From NCBI GenBank assembly GCA_965247065.1, contig CBDFGN010000006.1:3968001-4032000 (forward strand): a stretch of 64,000 bases of DNA, given 5' to 3'. The notes under the pieces were generated by a model that was not told the origin of the DNA, did no database searches, and worked only from the letters and a program-made list of their open reading frames with translations. Position numbers and translations under genes: made by a program. The stretch comes from CBDFGN01 sp965247065. Its GTDB lineage: Bacteria; Bacteroidota; Bacteroidia; Cytophagales; Cyclobacteriaceae. Every line of letters begins with the position of its first letter. Positions within the stretch are counted from its first letter, which is position 1. Below are positions 1-7,948 of this stretch, one piece after another.

Positions 1-1
1 G

Positions 2-364
2 AACTTCTACGCTAGCCACATTGATAAGGCCTGTAAATTTCTAATCGCCCGGCAGAATTCTGACGGTGGGTGGGGAGAGTCCTACAAAAGTTGTGTGCAA
101 AAGGAGTACATCCCCTCCGATTCGCAAGTAGTCTCCACGTCCTGGGCCCTTTTGACGCTGATGGCCGGAAAATATTCTGATCTCGATGCAATAGATCGAG
201 GCGTGGCTTTGCTTTTAGACAGGCAAGAGGGCAATGGCGACTGGCCACAAGAAAGCATTTCGGGAGTTTTCAACTCGAATTGTATGATATCCTATTCCAA
301 TTACCGGAATATTTTCCCGATTTGGGCTCTGGGAAGATATAGGAAAATGTACGGAAAAATATGA
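2..364 (+). CDS. Oxidosqualene cyclase (lanosterol/cycloartenol synthase-like), C-terminal part
   Basis: The frame is open from the window edge, so the start and the catalytic DCTAE region lie outside. About 120 C-terminal residues are visible. They carry a QW repeat (QNSDGGWGE, about residues 18-26), a second QW-like repeat (QEGNGDWPQE) and the terminal block GVFNSNCMISYSNYRNIF followed by PIWALGRY. That block is typical of oxidosqualene cyclases of sterol synthesis, not of squalene-hopene cyclases, which end in a different FPLMALGRY-type tail. The enzyme family folds oxidosqualene into lanosterol or cycloartenol at the membrane. The product cannot be told from this fragment. An IS110 element starts right at the stop codon. 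Confidence 0.85.
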   Translation, partial: NFYASHIDKACKFLIARQNSDGGWGESYKSCVQKEYIPSDSQVVSTSWALLTLMAGKYSDLDAIDRGVALLLDRQEGNGDWPQESISGVFNSNCMISYSNYRNIFPIWALGRYRKMYGKI

Positions 365-528
365 CCGTCCGTAAATTACAGTCGGACCTCTAGCGGTCCT
401 TTAGATTTACCCAGTATAAATATTTCAAGAACATTATTGGTATTATAGTTATCCACCAGAGGGGGGTCCGGGGGGAGATTTAATAACTTGTGGATAAGTG
501 TTGAGAATACAAAGCTAGGTTTGAAAAA

Positions 529-597
529 AGAAGGAACGGGGTGAACTTTATAGCGGTCTAGGTAAGACCTATCGTCGGTTATAGTCCCCGTTCCTTC
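529..597 (+). ncRNA. Candidate IS110 bridge-RNA stem-loop
   Basis: The gene-free stretch 365-711 precedes the transposase. It holds a perfect 12-bp inverted repeat, GAAGGAACGGGG against CCCCGTTCCTTC, enclosing about 45 nt. Inside is a smaller hairpin, TAGGT-AAG-ACCTA, near 558-570. The octamer TAGCGGTC occurs both in this loop (551-558) and near the left end of the element (391-398). IS110-group elements encode a bridge RNA in their left non-coding end, which pairs with donor and target DNA. The position and fold fit that role, but the guide segments were not assigned with confidence. Confidence 0.45.
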
Positions 598-711
598 AAC
601 AAGTTGCCTTAAGAACCAATTAGAATTTTAGACTGTAGGGTCTTATTAAAGGTCTTAGTTTGGCAACTCAATTTTTAAAAAATCCAAAAGTATCTAAAAG
701 TATTTAAAAGC

Positions 712-1707
712 ATGAAATTTCACAACGCAATCGGCATTGATGTATCTAAAGGAACTTTTGATGCCCATGATTATTTAAGCCAGGCCAAATGTGAGTTTGC
801 TAACAATCGAACCGGCTTTAATCAATTGCTCCAGTGGGCGAAAAGATTAAATGGAAAAGACTTAATTAAAGTCATCATCTGCTTTGAGCATACCGGGTTG
901 TATTCTCTGCCACTGGCTGTTTTTTTGACTGAACGCCAGATATTGTTCTGCATGGTGCCGGGTTTAGAGATCAAGCGATCGTTAGGGATCACCCGGGGGA
1001 AAAGTGATGTAATTGCTGCGGGGGTGATTGCCGAGTACGCCTATTTGCGTCGCCACAGAATCAAGCTTTATCAGTTGCCTTCTAAGGCGATCTTAAATCT
1101 CAAAAGTTTGTTATCCTTTAGAGAGCGGATGGTCAAACAAAGGGCTGGATGCAAGGCATCTTTGCAGGAAATGAAAGCCTTTGTGAAGGTGGTTGATAAT
1201 CCGATGCTATTCCGTGCCCAGGAGCAGCTGATCAGCCATTTGGACCGGCAGATCAAAAGGGTAGAAAAAGAGATCCAGCGGATCATTTCCGAGGATGGCG
1301 AGTTAAAAAGAATCTTTAACCTGGTCAGCTCGGTAAAAGGCGTGGGATTAATTTTGGGATCCAGTTTTTTGGTCTATACCAATTGCTTCACCGCCTTTGA
1401 AACCTGGAGGAAATTTGCCTGTTACAGTGGCATAGCTCCTTTCCCCAACCAATCGGGCATCAGCTGGAAAGGCAAGAGCAAGGTGCATTATCTGGGCAAC
1501 AAGAAGTTGAAATCCCTCTTGTCCAACGCCGTTGCTAGTTGCATTCAATATAATCCGGAAATGCGGGTATATTACCAAAGAAGACTGGCTGAAGGCAAAA
1601 ATAAGATGTCTACATTAAACATTATCCGAAACAAGATCGTGGCCAGAGTCTTCGCAGTAGCTAAAAGAGGAACCCCTTATGTGGACACACTCAAATTTGC
1701 AGCCTAA
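712..1707 (+). CDS. IS110-family transposase (DEDD recombinase)
   Basis: The protein has 331 residues, the usual family length. The N-terminal RuvC-like domain shows IGIDVSK (D10), FEHTG (E59) and GKSD (D99). The C-terminal transposase_20 domain shows GVGLILGSS and a GIAPFPNQSG block that holds the family's serine. These enzymes cut and join DNA under guidance of a bridge RNA. The fourth acid of the DEDD set, normally three residues after D99 in a DxxDA motif, is an alanine here (DVIAA). The copy may therefore be inactive or may use another residue. The ATG follows AAAAGC at 706-711, with no strong ribosome site. Confidence 0.93.
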   Translation: MKFHNAIGIDVSKGTFDAHDYLSQAKCEFANNRTGFNQLLQWAKRLNGKDLIKVIICFEHTGLYSLPLAVFLTERQILFCMVPGLEIKRSLGITRGKSDVIAAGVIAEYAYLRRHRIKLYQLPSKAILNLKSLLSFRERMVKQRAGCKASLQEMKAFVKVVDNPMLFRAQEQLISHLDRQIKRVEKEIQRIISEDGELKRIFNLVSSVKGVGLILGSSFLVYTNCFTAFETWRKFACYSGIAPFPNQSGISWKGKSKVHYLGNKKLKSLLSNAVASCIQYNPEMRVYYQRRLAEGKNKMSTLNIIRNKIVARVFAVAKRGTPYVDTLKFAA

Positions 1708-1804
1708 GAATCGGACATTTCTTAGATTATTAATTTGGTTAAGTCTTAGAATACCGTCCGATTGGAGATTTTGGAAAGATTTACCAGCTTTGCAGAATAG
1801 GATT

Positions 1805-1878
<74 letters not shown>

Positions 1879-1884
1879 CTCAGG

Positions 1885-1914
1885 GGCAAAAGCCACCTTT
1901 CTGTGGCTTTTGCC
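1885..1914 (+). terminator. Hairpin terminator after tRNA-Pro
   Basis: A perfect 12-bp stem, GGCAAAAGCCAC against GTGGCTTTTGCC with a 6-nt loop, begins six bases after the tRNA. The T run lies inside the stem, so the tail is weak. From here to 2163 no gene is seen. The stretch holds two smaller palindromes, GTTTTTTGAAAAAAC at 2074-2088 and GATTGGT/ACCAATC at 2099-2120, which may end transcription of the minus-strand operon to the right. Confidence 0.6.
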
Positions 1915-2163
1915 TTCTCCTAAGGAAATCATATCTGGCATATCCCAGAGCGAAGAAAAACACAGTTGTTGGGGAGTGTTAGTGGATTTAACGAAGCCGT
2001 TCAATAAATAGCTCAAATTAAGCCATCTATGAAAAGTGCGGTAATCAAGGGCTTTGAATAGGGACATTTAGAAGTTTTTTGAAAAAACAAGTCCTTCCGA
2101 TTGGTCTGGGGACACCAATCCAGATTGCTAAAAGAAGTCACCCATTTTTCAAACCTGTACCAA

Positions 2164-2745
2164 TCATAGCAGCCTCACCTCGTCCAACACCTCAATCTCC
2201 TTGACTTTCCAGGTTCCTTTGTCTTGTACAAGTAGCACGCCGGCGTGATATTGATTCCGGCGGTAGTGGGTGTGGCCAAAGTGACTGACAGAGCCGCTTA
2301 CCGTCCAGAGCGCTTCTACCTCAAAGCCATTCTTTTTCCGTGTAACCTGGTCCACTTCCAGGACTTGCACGTCATCGACATGAGCTCGGGTACCGCCGCG
2401 ATTTTCCAACTCAAGTGCCCTCCGATTTTGTAGATAAATTTCACTTAACTGCTCCCCGGTAACACTTTTCGCAAGGCGGTCATAAACTTGGTCCTCGTCC
2501 CGAACATCAAACGATCGGTACATATTTGTCAATAGTCCCTCCAGAATATCCGAGCTACGTTCCTCTGATGGTTTCCATTCCGATACAAGCGGCAGATCCA
2601 ATGAAAACCGGGCGAAAGGATAAAGGATTATTGCCAAGCCGGAAAAGCCCAGGACCCATGATTTTCTCATCTTCCTTCCTTTAAATACCGCCACGCCGAC
2701 CAGTCCCGCCGACAAGAATAACAACATCAGTGATGGAACGGGCAA
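2164..2745 (-). CDS. Membrane-anchored protein, probable C-terminal part of the HupE-like gene
   Basis: About 193 residues from a TTG at 2745; an ATG at 2727 is an alternative start. The N-terminus holds hydrophobic segments (SLMLLFLSAGLVGVAVF, then VLGFSGLAIILYPFARF). The rest is soluble, with YRSFDVRDEDQVYDRLAKS and WTVSGSVSHFGHTHYRRNQY. It is in the same frame as the HupE/UreJ-like gene upstream and separated from its TAA by only a few codons. From memory, some planctomycete proteins join a HupE-like part to a domain with similar YRAFD and WTVSG blocks. This may therefore be the detached C-terminal half of one protein. The function is not known. Confidence 0.6.
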   Translation of the reverse strand: MPVPSLMLLFLSAGLVGVAVFKGRKMRKSWVLGFSGLAIILYPFARFSLDLPLVSEWKPSEERSSDILEGLLTNMYRSFDVRDEDQVYDRLAKSVTGEQLSEIYLQNRRALELENRGGTRAHVDDVQVLEVDQVTRKKNGFEVEALWTVSGSVSHFGHTHYRRNQYHAGVLLVQDKGTWKVKEIEVLDEVRLL

Positions 2746-2766
2746 CAGGGGTTTTTCTACTTTGAT

Positions 2767-4443
2767 TTACGCGACAACCGGAACCGTATGGCCAGCTACA
2801 CGGGCTTCCCAAGTCCATTTGTTACTAGCAGGACTGAGCACTGTGGTGGACCCACCAAAAGGATCTACTGTTCTGGCTTCAACCGTTTCTCCATCGGGTG
2901 GAAAGAGATTCCATCGCACCTGGATCTTATTGGCAAGGTCCTTCGTTGAATACACCAGGGTCAATCCAATTGTGCCCTGGTCCAAACTCTCCACCAGCGC
3001 GGAATCCACTACTACTACCCCTGCTACCCCCAAAGTCACAAAATCAACCCGGGTACTGGTCGGAGCTACAGACTGACCGTTAATGCTAACGGAAGTTGAA
3101 TCCAGCGTCATTTGGAGGACTCGTGCTTTTATCGGTTCTAGGGATTCGACTGGGGCAGGTACTTTTCGATCATCCTGGATTCCAAGCAACTGAACGGCCG
3201 TCCTTGCCTTGATCAGTATTTCCTGCCTTACTTCATATGGTTCCACGGTTAGATAGGGCATGATGGCGCCGGTCATTTCTTGAGCGCCGACCGGTCTTTG
3301 ACCCCCTTGTGGATTCAGGTTGGCGGGCAATTCAAATAGTGCAACGTTTTGGATCGGCCGTATCTCCAGAATATCATTTTTTCCGTTCAACACATTATCC
3401 TGAAATAGGATCACAATCAGTGCCACCGCAAGGGTACCAGAGGCATATGCCCCAACCTTCTTAACTTTAGCTATCGGAAGCAGATAGCTCAGCAGGCCCA
3501 GGAGACCCGCCAGTCCAAAGCTGCATAGATCCAGAGCCAAGTTGAAGGAAAATAGGGCCGCCAGCCTTTGATCAGGATTCATTTCAAGAACTCTGATCTC
3601 CTGAAAGTAGGCAATGCCATGAAGCGGACCCATCACAATGAAGATGTAAAAAAATGAGCAATTTCTCTCCTTGTCGAACGCCGTACGGGAAAGTAATAGG
3701 ATCACCAAAATCCAGAGAATATCTACCATCAGGAGATCAAATCCAGGTACTTCCAACTCCGCCAAGATCATTGAAAGCCCATGGCCAAAACTCAGCCCCA
3801 ACAACATCCGAAATGAGGAGCGGGCAGTAAATGCTAGAAGCAGGGATATTATCAATAACCAATGAATGGTCTTAAAAGAAAAGTGATCTAGCCCAGCGCC
3901 AAAGTGCTGCCGGCATACCTCCCAAAGCGTATGGTGGGAATCCATGATCAGATCCAAGGGGATTCTAATTCCTTCTGGAGATCTTAGGAACAAACCCTGG
4001 TGAACCGACCTGTCCAACCACTGAACTGCTAGATTTGCTCCATTGCCGGCCCAAGGAAGCAAGATCACCTCCTCAGGGGAGAGCGGTGCACCTGAGTTCA
4101 CAATGACCCATTGAGCTATTATCCAGCCCGATTGATTAACATAATCCAACTCAGAGACCTTGAATCTCTCGGGAAAAATGGGAGGCTTGAAGGCCGAAAC
4201 CAACCGCTGATTGATGTCAGCTTCCAAGATGTAGGTGGAATCGTTTTGCTGGATCAGCCGAGCTTTTGTAATTCCTATATCGTCAGCAATAGAGTAGGAG
4301 GATAATAGCATTAGCCATAGCAGCAAGAGAAACCTATTAGACCCAAATAGAAGCCAAGGAAGCTGCCGTTGATAAAGTCCGGTCGGACCGCCATATCGGT
4401 CCGATCGATTTAAGTCGATAGAATATCGCGGATGAGGTAGCAT
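2767..4443 (-). CDS. HupE/UreJ-like polytopic membrane protein
   Basis: A signal-like hydrophobic stretch (FLLLLWLMLLSSYSIA) is followed by a periplasmic domain of about 120 residues. A membrane region then carries FGAGLDHFSF, SFGHGLSMILAEL and GPLHGIAYF. These resemble the G-x-DH, AHS and GLIHG blocks of the HupE/UreJ_2 family, linked to metal transport or hydrogenase/urease maturation. A beta-rich C-terminal domain ends at VAGHTVPVVA. The frame extends to a TTG at 4566, but that part (repeated ACCGAT-type bases) looks non-coding, so the ATG at 4443 is preferred. The in-frame TAA at 2767-2769 may be a nonsense mutation. The transported substrate is unknown. Confidence 0.65.
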   Translation of the reverse strand: MLPHPRYSIDLNRSDRYGGPTGLYQRQLPWLLFGSNRFLLLLWLMLLSSYSIADDIGITKARLIQQNDSTYILEADINQRLVSAFKPPIFPERFKVSELDYVNQSGWIIAQWVIVNSGAPLSPEEVILLPWAGNGANLAVQWLDRSVHQGLFLRSPEGIRIPLDLIMDSHHTLWEVCRQHFGAGLDHFSFKTIHWLLIISLLLAFTARSSFRMLLGLSFGHGLSMILAELEVPGFDLLMVDILWILVILLLSRTAFDKERNCSFFYIFIVMGPLHGIAYFQEIRVLEMNPDQRLAALFSFNLALDLCSFGLAGLLGLLSYLLPIAKVKKVGAYASGTLAVALIVILFQDNVLNGKNDILEIRPIQNVALFELPANLNPQGGQRPVGAQEMTGAIMPYLTVEPYEVRQEILIKARTAVQLLGIQDDRKVPAPVESLEPIKARVLQMTLDSTSVSINGQSVAPTSTRVDFVTLGVAGVVVVDSALVESLDQGTIGLTLVYSTKDLANKIQVRWNLFPPDGETVEARTVDPFGGSTTVLSPASNKWTWEARVAGHTVPVVA

Positions 4444-4624
4444 TAGGACCGGTCGTGCAATTAATGTATGGATCACGGAATTAAAACGGATTGCTTTGAT
4501 TCCAAAGATTGGATCACCGATGGCACCGATGGAACCGATTCGACGGATTGTGTGGTCATGTAACAAACAATTCGCGAAATCCTAGAATCCGCGATAATCC
4601 ATGATCCAGACATTTTCCTATCTT

Positions 4625-4945
4625 CTACCCAATTCGCCTCCGAATTCTCCTCCAAGTACCGACCACCCCCATAACAATCATAGCGGCAATGATTAGATAG
4701 ACCCAAAACGGAATATTGCGGCCAACCACGATTAAGTATAGATATGAGGATATGAAGAACAAGGCCGTAAGGAACAAAGGAAGAAGGATTGGCCTTCCCA
4801 ACCTGATGTTTCGAATGAGCCAGGCCAGGGACAACGTAAAAAACGGAATAGCACCAACATACAGGGACCCGAAAATTAAGGGATTAACCCCGTACTCCAG
4901 CCCCAAGCTCATAAACCAATCTACAAATGCATCCCACCAGTCCAT
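4625..4945 (-). CDS. Small three-span membrane protein
   Basis: 106 residues with three predicted membrane segments (LIFGSLYVGAIPFFTLSLAW, ILLPLFLTALFFISSYLY and PFWVYLIIAAMIVMGVVG) and a basic tail, RRIRRRIG. It lies 48 bp after the flavin disulfide oxidoreductase on the same strand, so co-transcription is likely. From memory, similar small proteins are found next to mercuric-reductase-like genes in Bacteroidota. No function can be assigned. The ATG at 4945 opens with MDWWDAFVDWF, an amphipathic start. Confidence 0.65.
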   Translation of the reverse strand: MDWWDAFVDWFMSLGLEYGVNPLIFGSLYVGAIPFFTLSLAWLIRNIRLGRPILLPLFLTALFFISSYLYLIVVGRNIPFWVYLIIAAMIVMGVVGTWRRIRRRIG

Positions 4946-4993
4946 TAGTAATCAGATCCAATTGAACCATACCTGAATTTAACAATCTAAGCT

Positions 4994-6418
4994 TTAATAT
5001 AAAAGTCGTAACAGCCGTTTAAGCCATGGCGAAAACTGTGGTAAATAATGGTTCAGGGCGATGGTTTTATTTACTCTAGACGACGTGGGGTATGGGTAGA
5101 TCTTATTAAACAGGCTTTTGATCCCCAGCCCAGTCGAGCGGGCCAAAACCAGCTCCTGAAAAATCTCTCCGGCGTTGGGAGCGATCATGGTGCCACCCAG
5201 TATTTTAGCGTCACCCATGGGAATCCTGGATTTTTTGACATATAGGATCAACTTGCCATATTGGTAATCATCCACAATGGCTCGATGGTCCTCCACAAAA
5301 TCCAGTTCGAGCCTTTCATAGGAAATCCTTCGACTCTTAATTTCTTGTTCACTCAAGCCAAAGGTGGCAATCTCAGGATCGGTGAAAGTGACCCATGAGA
5401 AATGATCGTAACTCAGTTTCCTTTTCAATGGCGAGAAAAAGTTGTTTAACAGGATCATGGCATGCCACTCAGCCCCATGAGAGAACTTCAGGGAATCTGC
5501 CGCATCCCCAATCACCACTACATGCTTATTTGAGGTACGCAAATAAGCATCGGATTTAATTCGGCCGTTTTCAACCTTGATTCCTGCGTTTTCAGCCATT
5601 AGTCCCTCTGCGGAGACTCTGCGACCTACCCCAACCAAAACTGCATCCATTTCGATGGTCATTGAACCATCTGGTCCCTCAATTAGGGCAGTGTTGGCAT
5701 CTTTGAACTCGATCAGCCGGGATTGCAGGTGGAACTCAAGCCCCTCTGCCCGGAGTCGTTCCACTAGTATTTGGCTCACATCGTGTTCTTCATTGATGAG
5801 GATCCGATCCATTTGTTCAACGATCGTAACTTTTGATCCCAGCCGGGAAAACGCCTGGCCCAATTCCAGGCTCAATGAGCCAGCTCCTACCAAAAGTAAC
5901 CTTGGAGGCAGATTCCGAAGATCAAAGATACTCTCGTTATCGAAGTACCGTACCAGTTCCACTCCAGGCACTTTTAGCTTAATGGGCTTCGAGCCGGTGG
6001 CGATGGCTATTCTCTTCGCGCTAAAAACCTGGTCTTCAACCTGCACTTCTTTTTTAGATACAAATCTGGCCTCACCTAGTTTAACATCAATCCCTTTGTC
6101 TTTGAAGAATTGGGCGTTCTCATGACTTCGTATCTTCTCCTGCCGACTGTTTACATAATCGGCTACTTTTACCAAGTCAACCATACCTCCGGTATTCAGA
6201 CCAAACTTTTCAGCTTTTTTGGCGTTATGAACGATTCGAGAAACATGGATCAGAGCTTTGCTGGGTATGCATCCTGTGTTTAAACATTCTCCACCAATAT
6301 TCTCAGGGCGTTTATCAATCAACAATACCCTGAAACCAAGTTCATGCATCGACAGTCCAATACTCAGACCTCCAGATCCGGCACCGATTACGATGATATC
6401 ATAATGCTGGTTTGTCAT
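4994..6418 (-). CDS. FAD-dependent pyridine nucleotide-disulfide oxidoreductase, mercuric-reductase-like
   Basis: 474 residues. An FAD-binding GAGSGGLS motif is at about 12-19. The redox-active pair lies in GGECLNTGCIPSK (C45, C50). A second Rossmann motif, VGAGSLSLELGQAF, serves NAD(P)H, and VVIGDAAD is the second FAD contact. The C-terminal dimerisation domain ends with a basic, leucine-rich tail (LKRLLRLLY). There is no N-terminal heavy-metal domain and no terminal CC pair, so it is unlikely to reduce mercury. The likely role is electron transfer from NAD(P)H to an unknown disulfide or quinone partner. It is transcribed with the small membrane protein that follows. Confidence 0.85.
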   Translation of the reverse strand: MTNQHYDIIVIGAGSGGLSIGLSMHELGFRVLLIDKRPENIGGECLNTGCIPSKALIHVSRIVHNAKKAEKFGLNTGGMVDLVKVADYVNSRQEKIRSHENAQFFKDKGIDVKLGEARFVSKKEVQVEDQVFSAKRIAIATGSKPIKLKVPGVELVRYFDNESIFDLRNLPPRLLLVGAGSLSLELGQAFSRLGSKVTIVEQMDRILINEEHDVSQILVERLRAEGLEFHLQSRLIEFKDANTALIEGPDGSMTIEMDAVLVGVGRRVSAEGLMAENAGIKVENGRIKSDAYLRTSNKHVVVIGDAADSLKFSHGAEWHAMILLNNFFSPLKRKLSYDHFSWVTFTDPEIATFGLSEQEIKSRRISYERLELDFVEDHRAIVDDYQYGKLILYVKKSRIPMGDAKILGGTMIAPNAGEIFQELVLARSTGLGIKSLFNKIYPYPTSSRVNKTIALNHYLPQFSPWLKRLLRLLY

Positions 6419-6440
6419 AAAATATCCGCAATGAGAAAAT

Positions 6441-6474
6441 AAAAAAAAAGGGCTGTCGTTTCATTGGACAGCCC
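6441..6474 (-). terminator. Rho-independent terminator of the YceI gene
   Basis: On the minus strand an 8-bp stem (GGGCTGTC/GACAGCCC at 6450-6457 and 6467-6474, 9-nt loop) is followed by a run of nine T. It lies 24 bp after the YceI stop codon and separates that gene from the oxidoreductase downstream. Confidence 0.85.
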
Positions 6475-6497
6475 TAAAATACAACACTAGATCCCTG

Positions 6498-7109
6498 CTA
6501 TACTTTGCGATTCAGTTCGAATAACAGGGTCACCGTAACCTCCTCTCCAACTACGGTAGTAGCTACCCAATCTCCGCTCCCAACCCCGTAGTCGTTCCGG
6601 TTCAAGGTAAACTCTGATTTGAAGCTCGCGATTTGCGTTCCTTTCCTCATTGGATGGTCCATGACTCCCAATAACTGGACGGGAACCGCTACGTGTTTGG
6701 TAACATCGCGAATTGTCAAATTGCCGTGCACCACGTATTTACCATCTCCTTTGGATTCGAACTTTTCAGAAACAAATTTCATATTCGACCATTTCTTGGC
6801 GTTAAAGAAATCTTCAGACTGCAAATGGCCATCTCTCTTTTCGTTCTTAGTACTGACACTGGTAATGTCAATGGTGAAGTCGGTTTTACTCGATCCAAGA
6901 TCATCAGGATCAAACAATACTTTGCCCTCAAAAGTGTCAAAAGATCCATAAACCGGGGTAAAAAAATGGCTTACGGTAAATGAAATGGAACTGTGAGCTC
7001 GGTCAATATTCCATTCCGGTGCGGCAGTTGCCTTTTCAGGTCCGGATTCAAAAGCGGTTATGCCCAGAAAAAGAAGGGCTAAACTCAGGTGTGTGATTAT
7101 TGTCTTCAT
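6498..7109 (-). CDS. YceI-family periplasmic protein
   Basis: 203 residues. A signal peptide (about residues 1-29, LSLALLFLGITAFESGPEKATA) is followed by the YceI lipocalin-like fold. It begins with WNIDRAHSSISFTVSHFF and holds DITSVSTKNEKRDGHL and FTLNRNDYGVG, all family hallmarks. YceI proteins bind polyisoprenoid-like lipids in the periplasm. A strong terminator follows, so it is probably a single-gene unit. The C-terminus (EVTVTLLFELNRK) is the usual last strand. Confidence 0.92.
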   Translation of the reverse strand: MKTIITHLSLALLFLGITAFESGPEKATAAPEWNIDRAHSSISFTVSHFFTPVYGSFDTFEGKVLFDPDDLGSSKTDFTIDITSVSTKNEKRDGHLQSEDFFNAKKWSNMKFVSEKFESKGDGKYVVHGNLTIRDVTKHVAVPVQLLGVMDHPMRKGTQIASFKSEFTLNRNDYGVGSGDWVATTVVGEEVTVTLLFELNRKV

Positions 7110-7229
7110 GGATGAACTATTCTTTGGTTTAGATACTTTAACACCAACACGGCATTAGTAGTTTGAACATATAACAAATTTTTCAATCTTTATTTGACTT
7201 GGCTAAATCACCAGCGACGGCTCGTGGTA

Positions 7230-7691
7230 CTATTGATTGGTGAGGTGGCTCTTTTTCAAGTATTGCATTATTGCAAAGGTTGCAATAAAACCGGAGGCCG
7301 TGCCTTCGAGGGCAACGACGAACGAGAGGATATAGGGATTGAGGTATTCTCCAAAGGACTCGTTTTGCACGATTGCCTGCATAAACGCCGGGTTCAACTG
7401 TAAATAAATGAAGATGAACAAGCAGAAGGATACAACCCCGATAGCCGAAGTCATTAATCCCAAACCGATGCCCTCTAAATAGACGATTGTCCCTTTACGT
7501 CGCTTGAAGGTTCTCAGGGCCATAATAATCCCAGCCAGGAGAAAGAACAAGTTGAACGCTCTCAGTTCGACGACATGAACCAAGCCAAAAAGTTTCATGA
7601 CCAGGAAATAGGCTATCAGACCAGCGGTGGTATAAAGTCCATAACGAATCGCTACACCCTCAACCGAAGTGCCGGTTGCTTCGAAACCCAT
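7230..7691 (-). CDS. Four-span membrane protein, DUF4199-like
   Basis: About 153 residues from the ATG at 7691; the frame also extends to a TTG at 7727. Four hydrophobic segments are visible: LYTTAGLIAYFLVMKLFGL, AFNLFFLLAGIIMALRTF, GLMTSAIGVVSFCLFIFIYL and ILSFVVALEGTASGFIATFA. The pattern of a YGL opening, a short basic loop (FKRRKG) and a final long helix resembles DUF4199 proteins of Bacteroidota. No catalytic motif is seen and the function is unknown. Confidence 0.6.
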   Translation of the reverse strand: MGFEATGTSVEGVAIRYGLYTTAGLIAYFLVMKLFGLVHVVELRAFNLFFLLAGIIMALRTFKRRKGTIVYLEGIGLGLMTSAIGVVSFCLFIFIYLQLNPAFMQAIVQNESFGEYLNPYILSFVVALEGTASGFIATFAIMQYLKKSHLTNQ

Positions 7692-7792
7692 ATTCTCGTC
7701 TATTTGAGCACTCACTTTTAACTTCAAATAATTATACGAAATTCAGCACATTAAGTCAACTTATCCGGATAGGGTTGCGATTTCAGTTGTTC

Positions 7793-7932
7793 GTATTGGT
7801 TGAATTCATGAAATTGTAATCCGTGGCCGCAGCGTTGATGTGACAGCTTCCACAGAACACACCCATCTTTGAAGTTCCGTGCCCTCTCTTCTTCCTATCG
7901 GCTCCTAGTACAAATTCCCAGTATAAGAGTTT
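7793..7932 (-). pseudogene. Remnant of a c-type cytochrome (P460-like tail)
   Basis: A short minus-strand frame encodes LYWEFVLGADRKKRGHG and ends with FCGSCHINAAATDYNF plus a few residues before TGA. CxxCH followed by xxAA and D-x-F is the usual end of cytochrome P460-type haem proteins. The frame has a stop just upstream (TGA, then AAACTCTTA), so only the tail remains. It lies 16 bp after the DUF3179 gene on the same strand and may once have been its operon partner. Confidence 0.55.
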
Positions 7933-7948
7933 TCATAATCCAACGTCG

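Larger units (their letters stand above)
364..1760 (+). mobile_element. IS110-family insertion element
   Basis: A single IS110-type transposase gene has about 350 bp of non-coding DNA before it and about 50 bp after it. The octamer ACCGTCCG occurs at 364-371 and again at 1753-1760, so the element is most likely one octamer plus the DNA between the two. This fits IS110 behaviour, where no terminal inverted repeats are made and a short core is shared by target and donor. The exact ends are uncertain by a few bases. A smaller inverted pair, TCGGAC at 1711-1716 and GTCCGA at 1756-1761, lies at the right end. Confidence 0.7.

Noticed and set aside
4444..4566. N-terminal extension of the HupE-like protein to a TTG
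   Set aside because: The residues lack family or signal-peptide character and the DNA has simple ACCGAT-type repetition; an ATG at 4443 is preferred.
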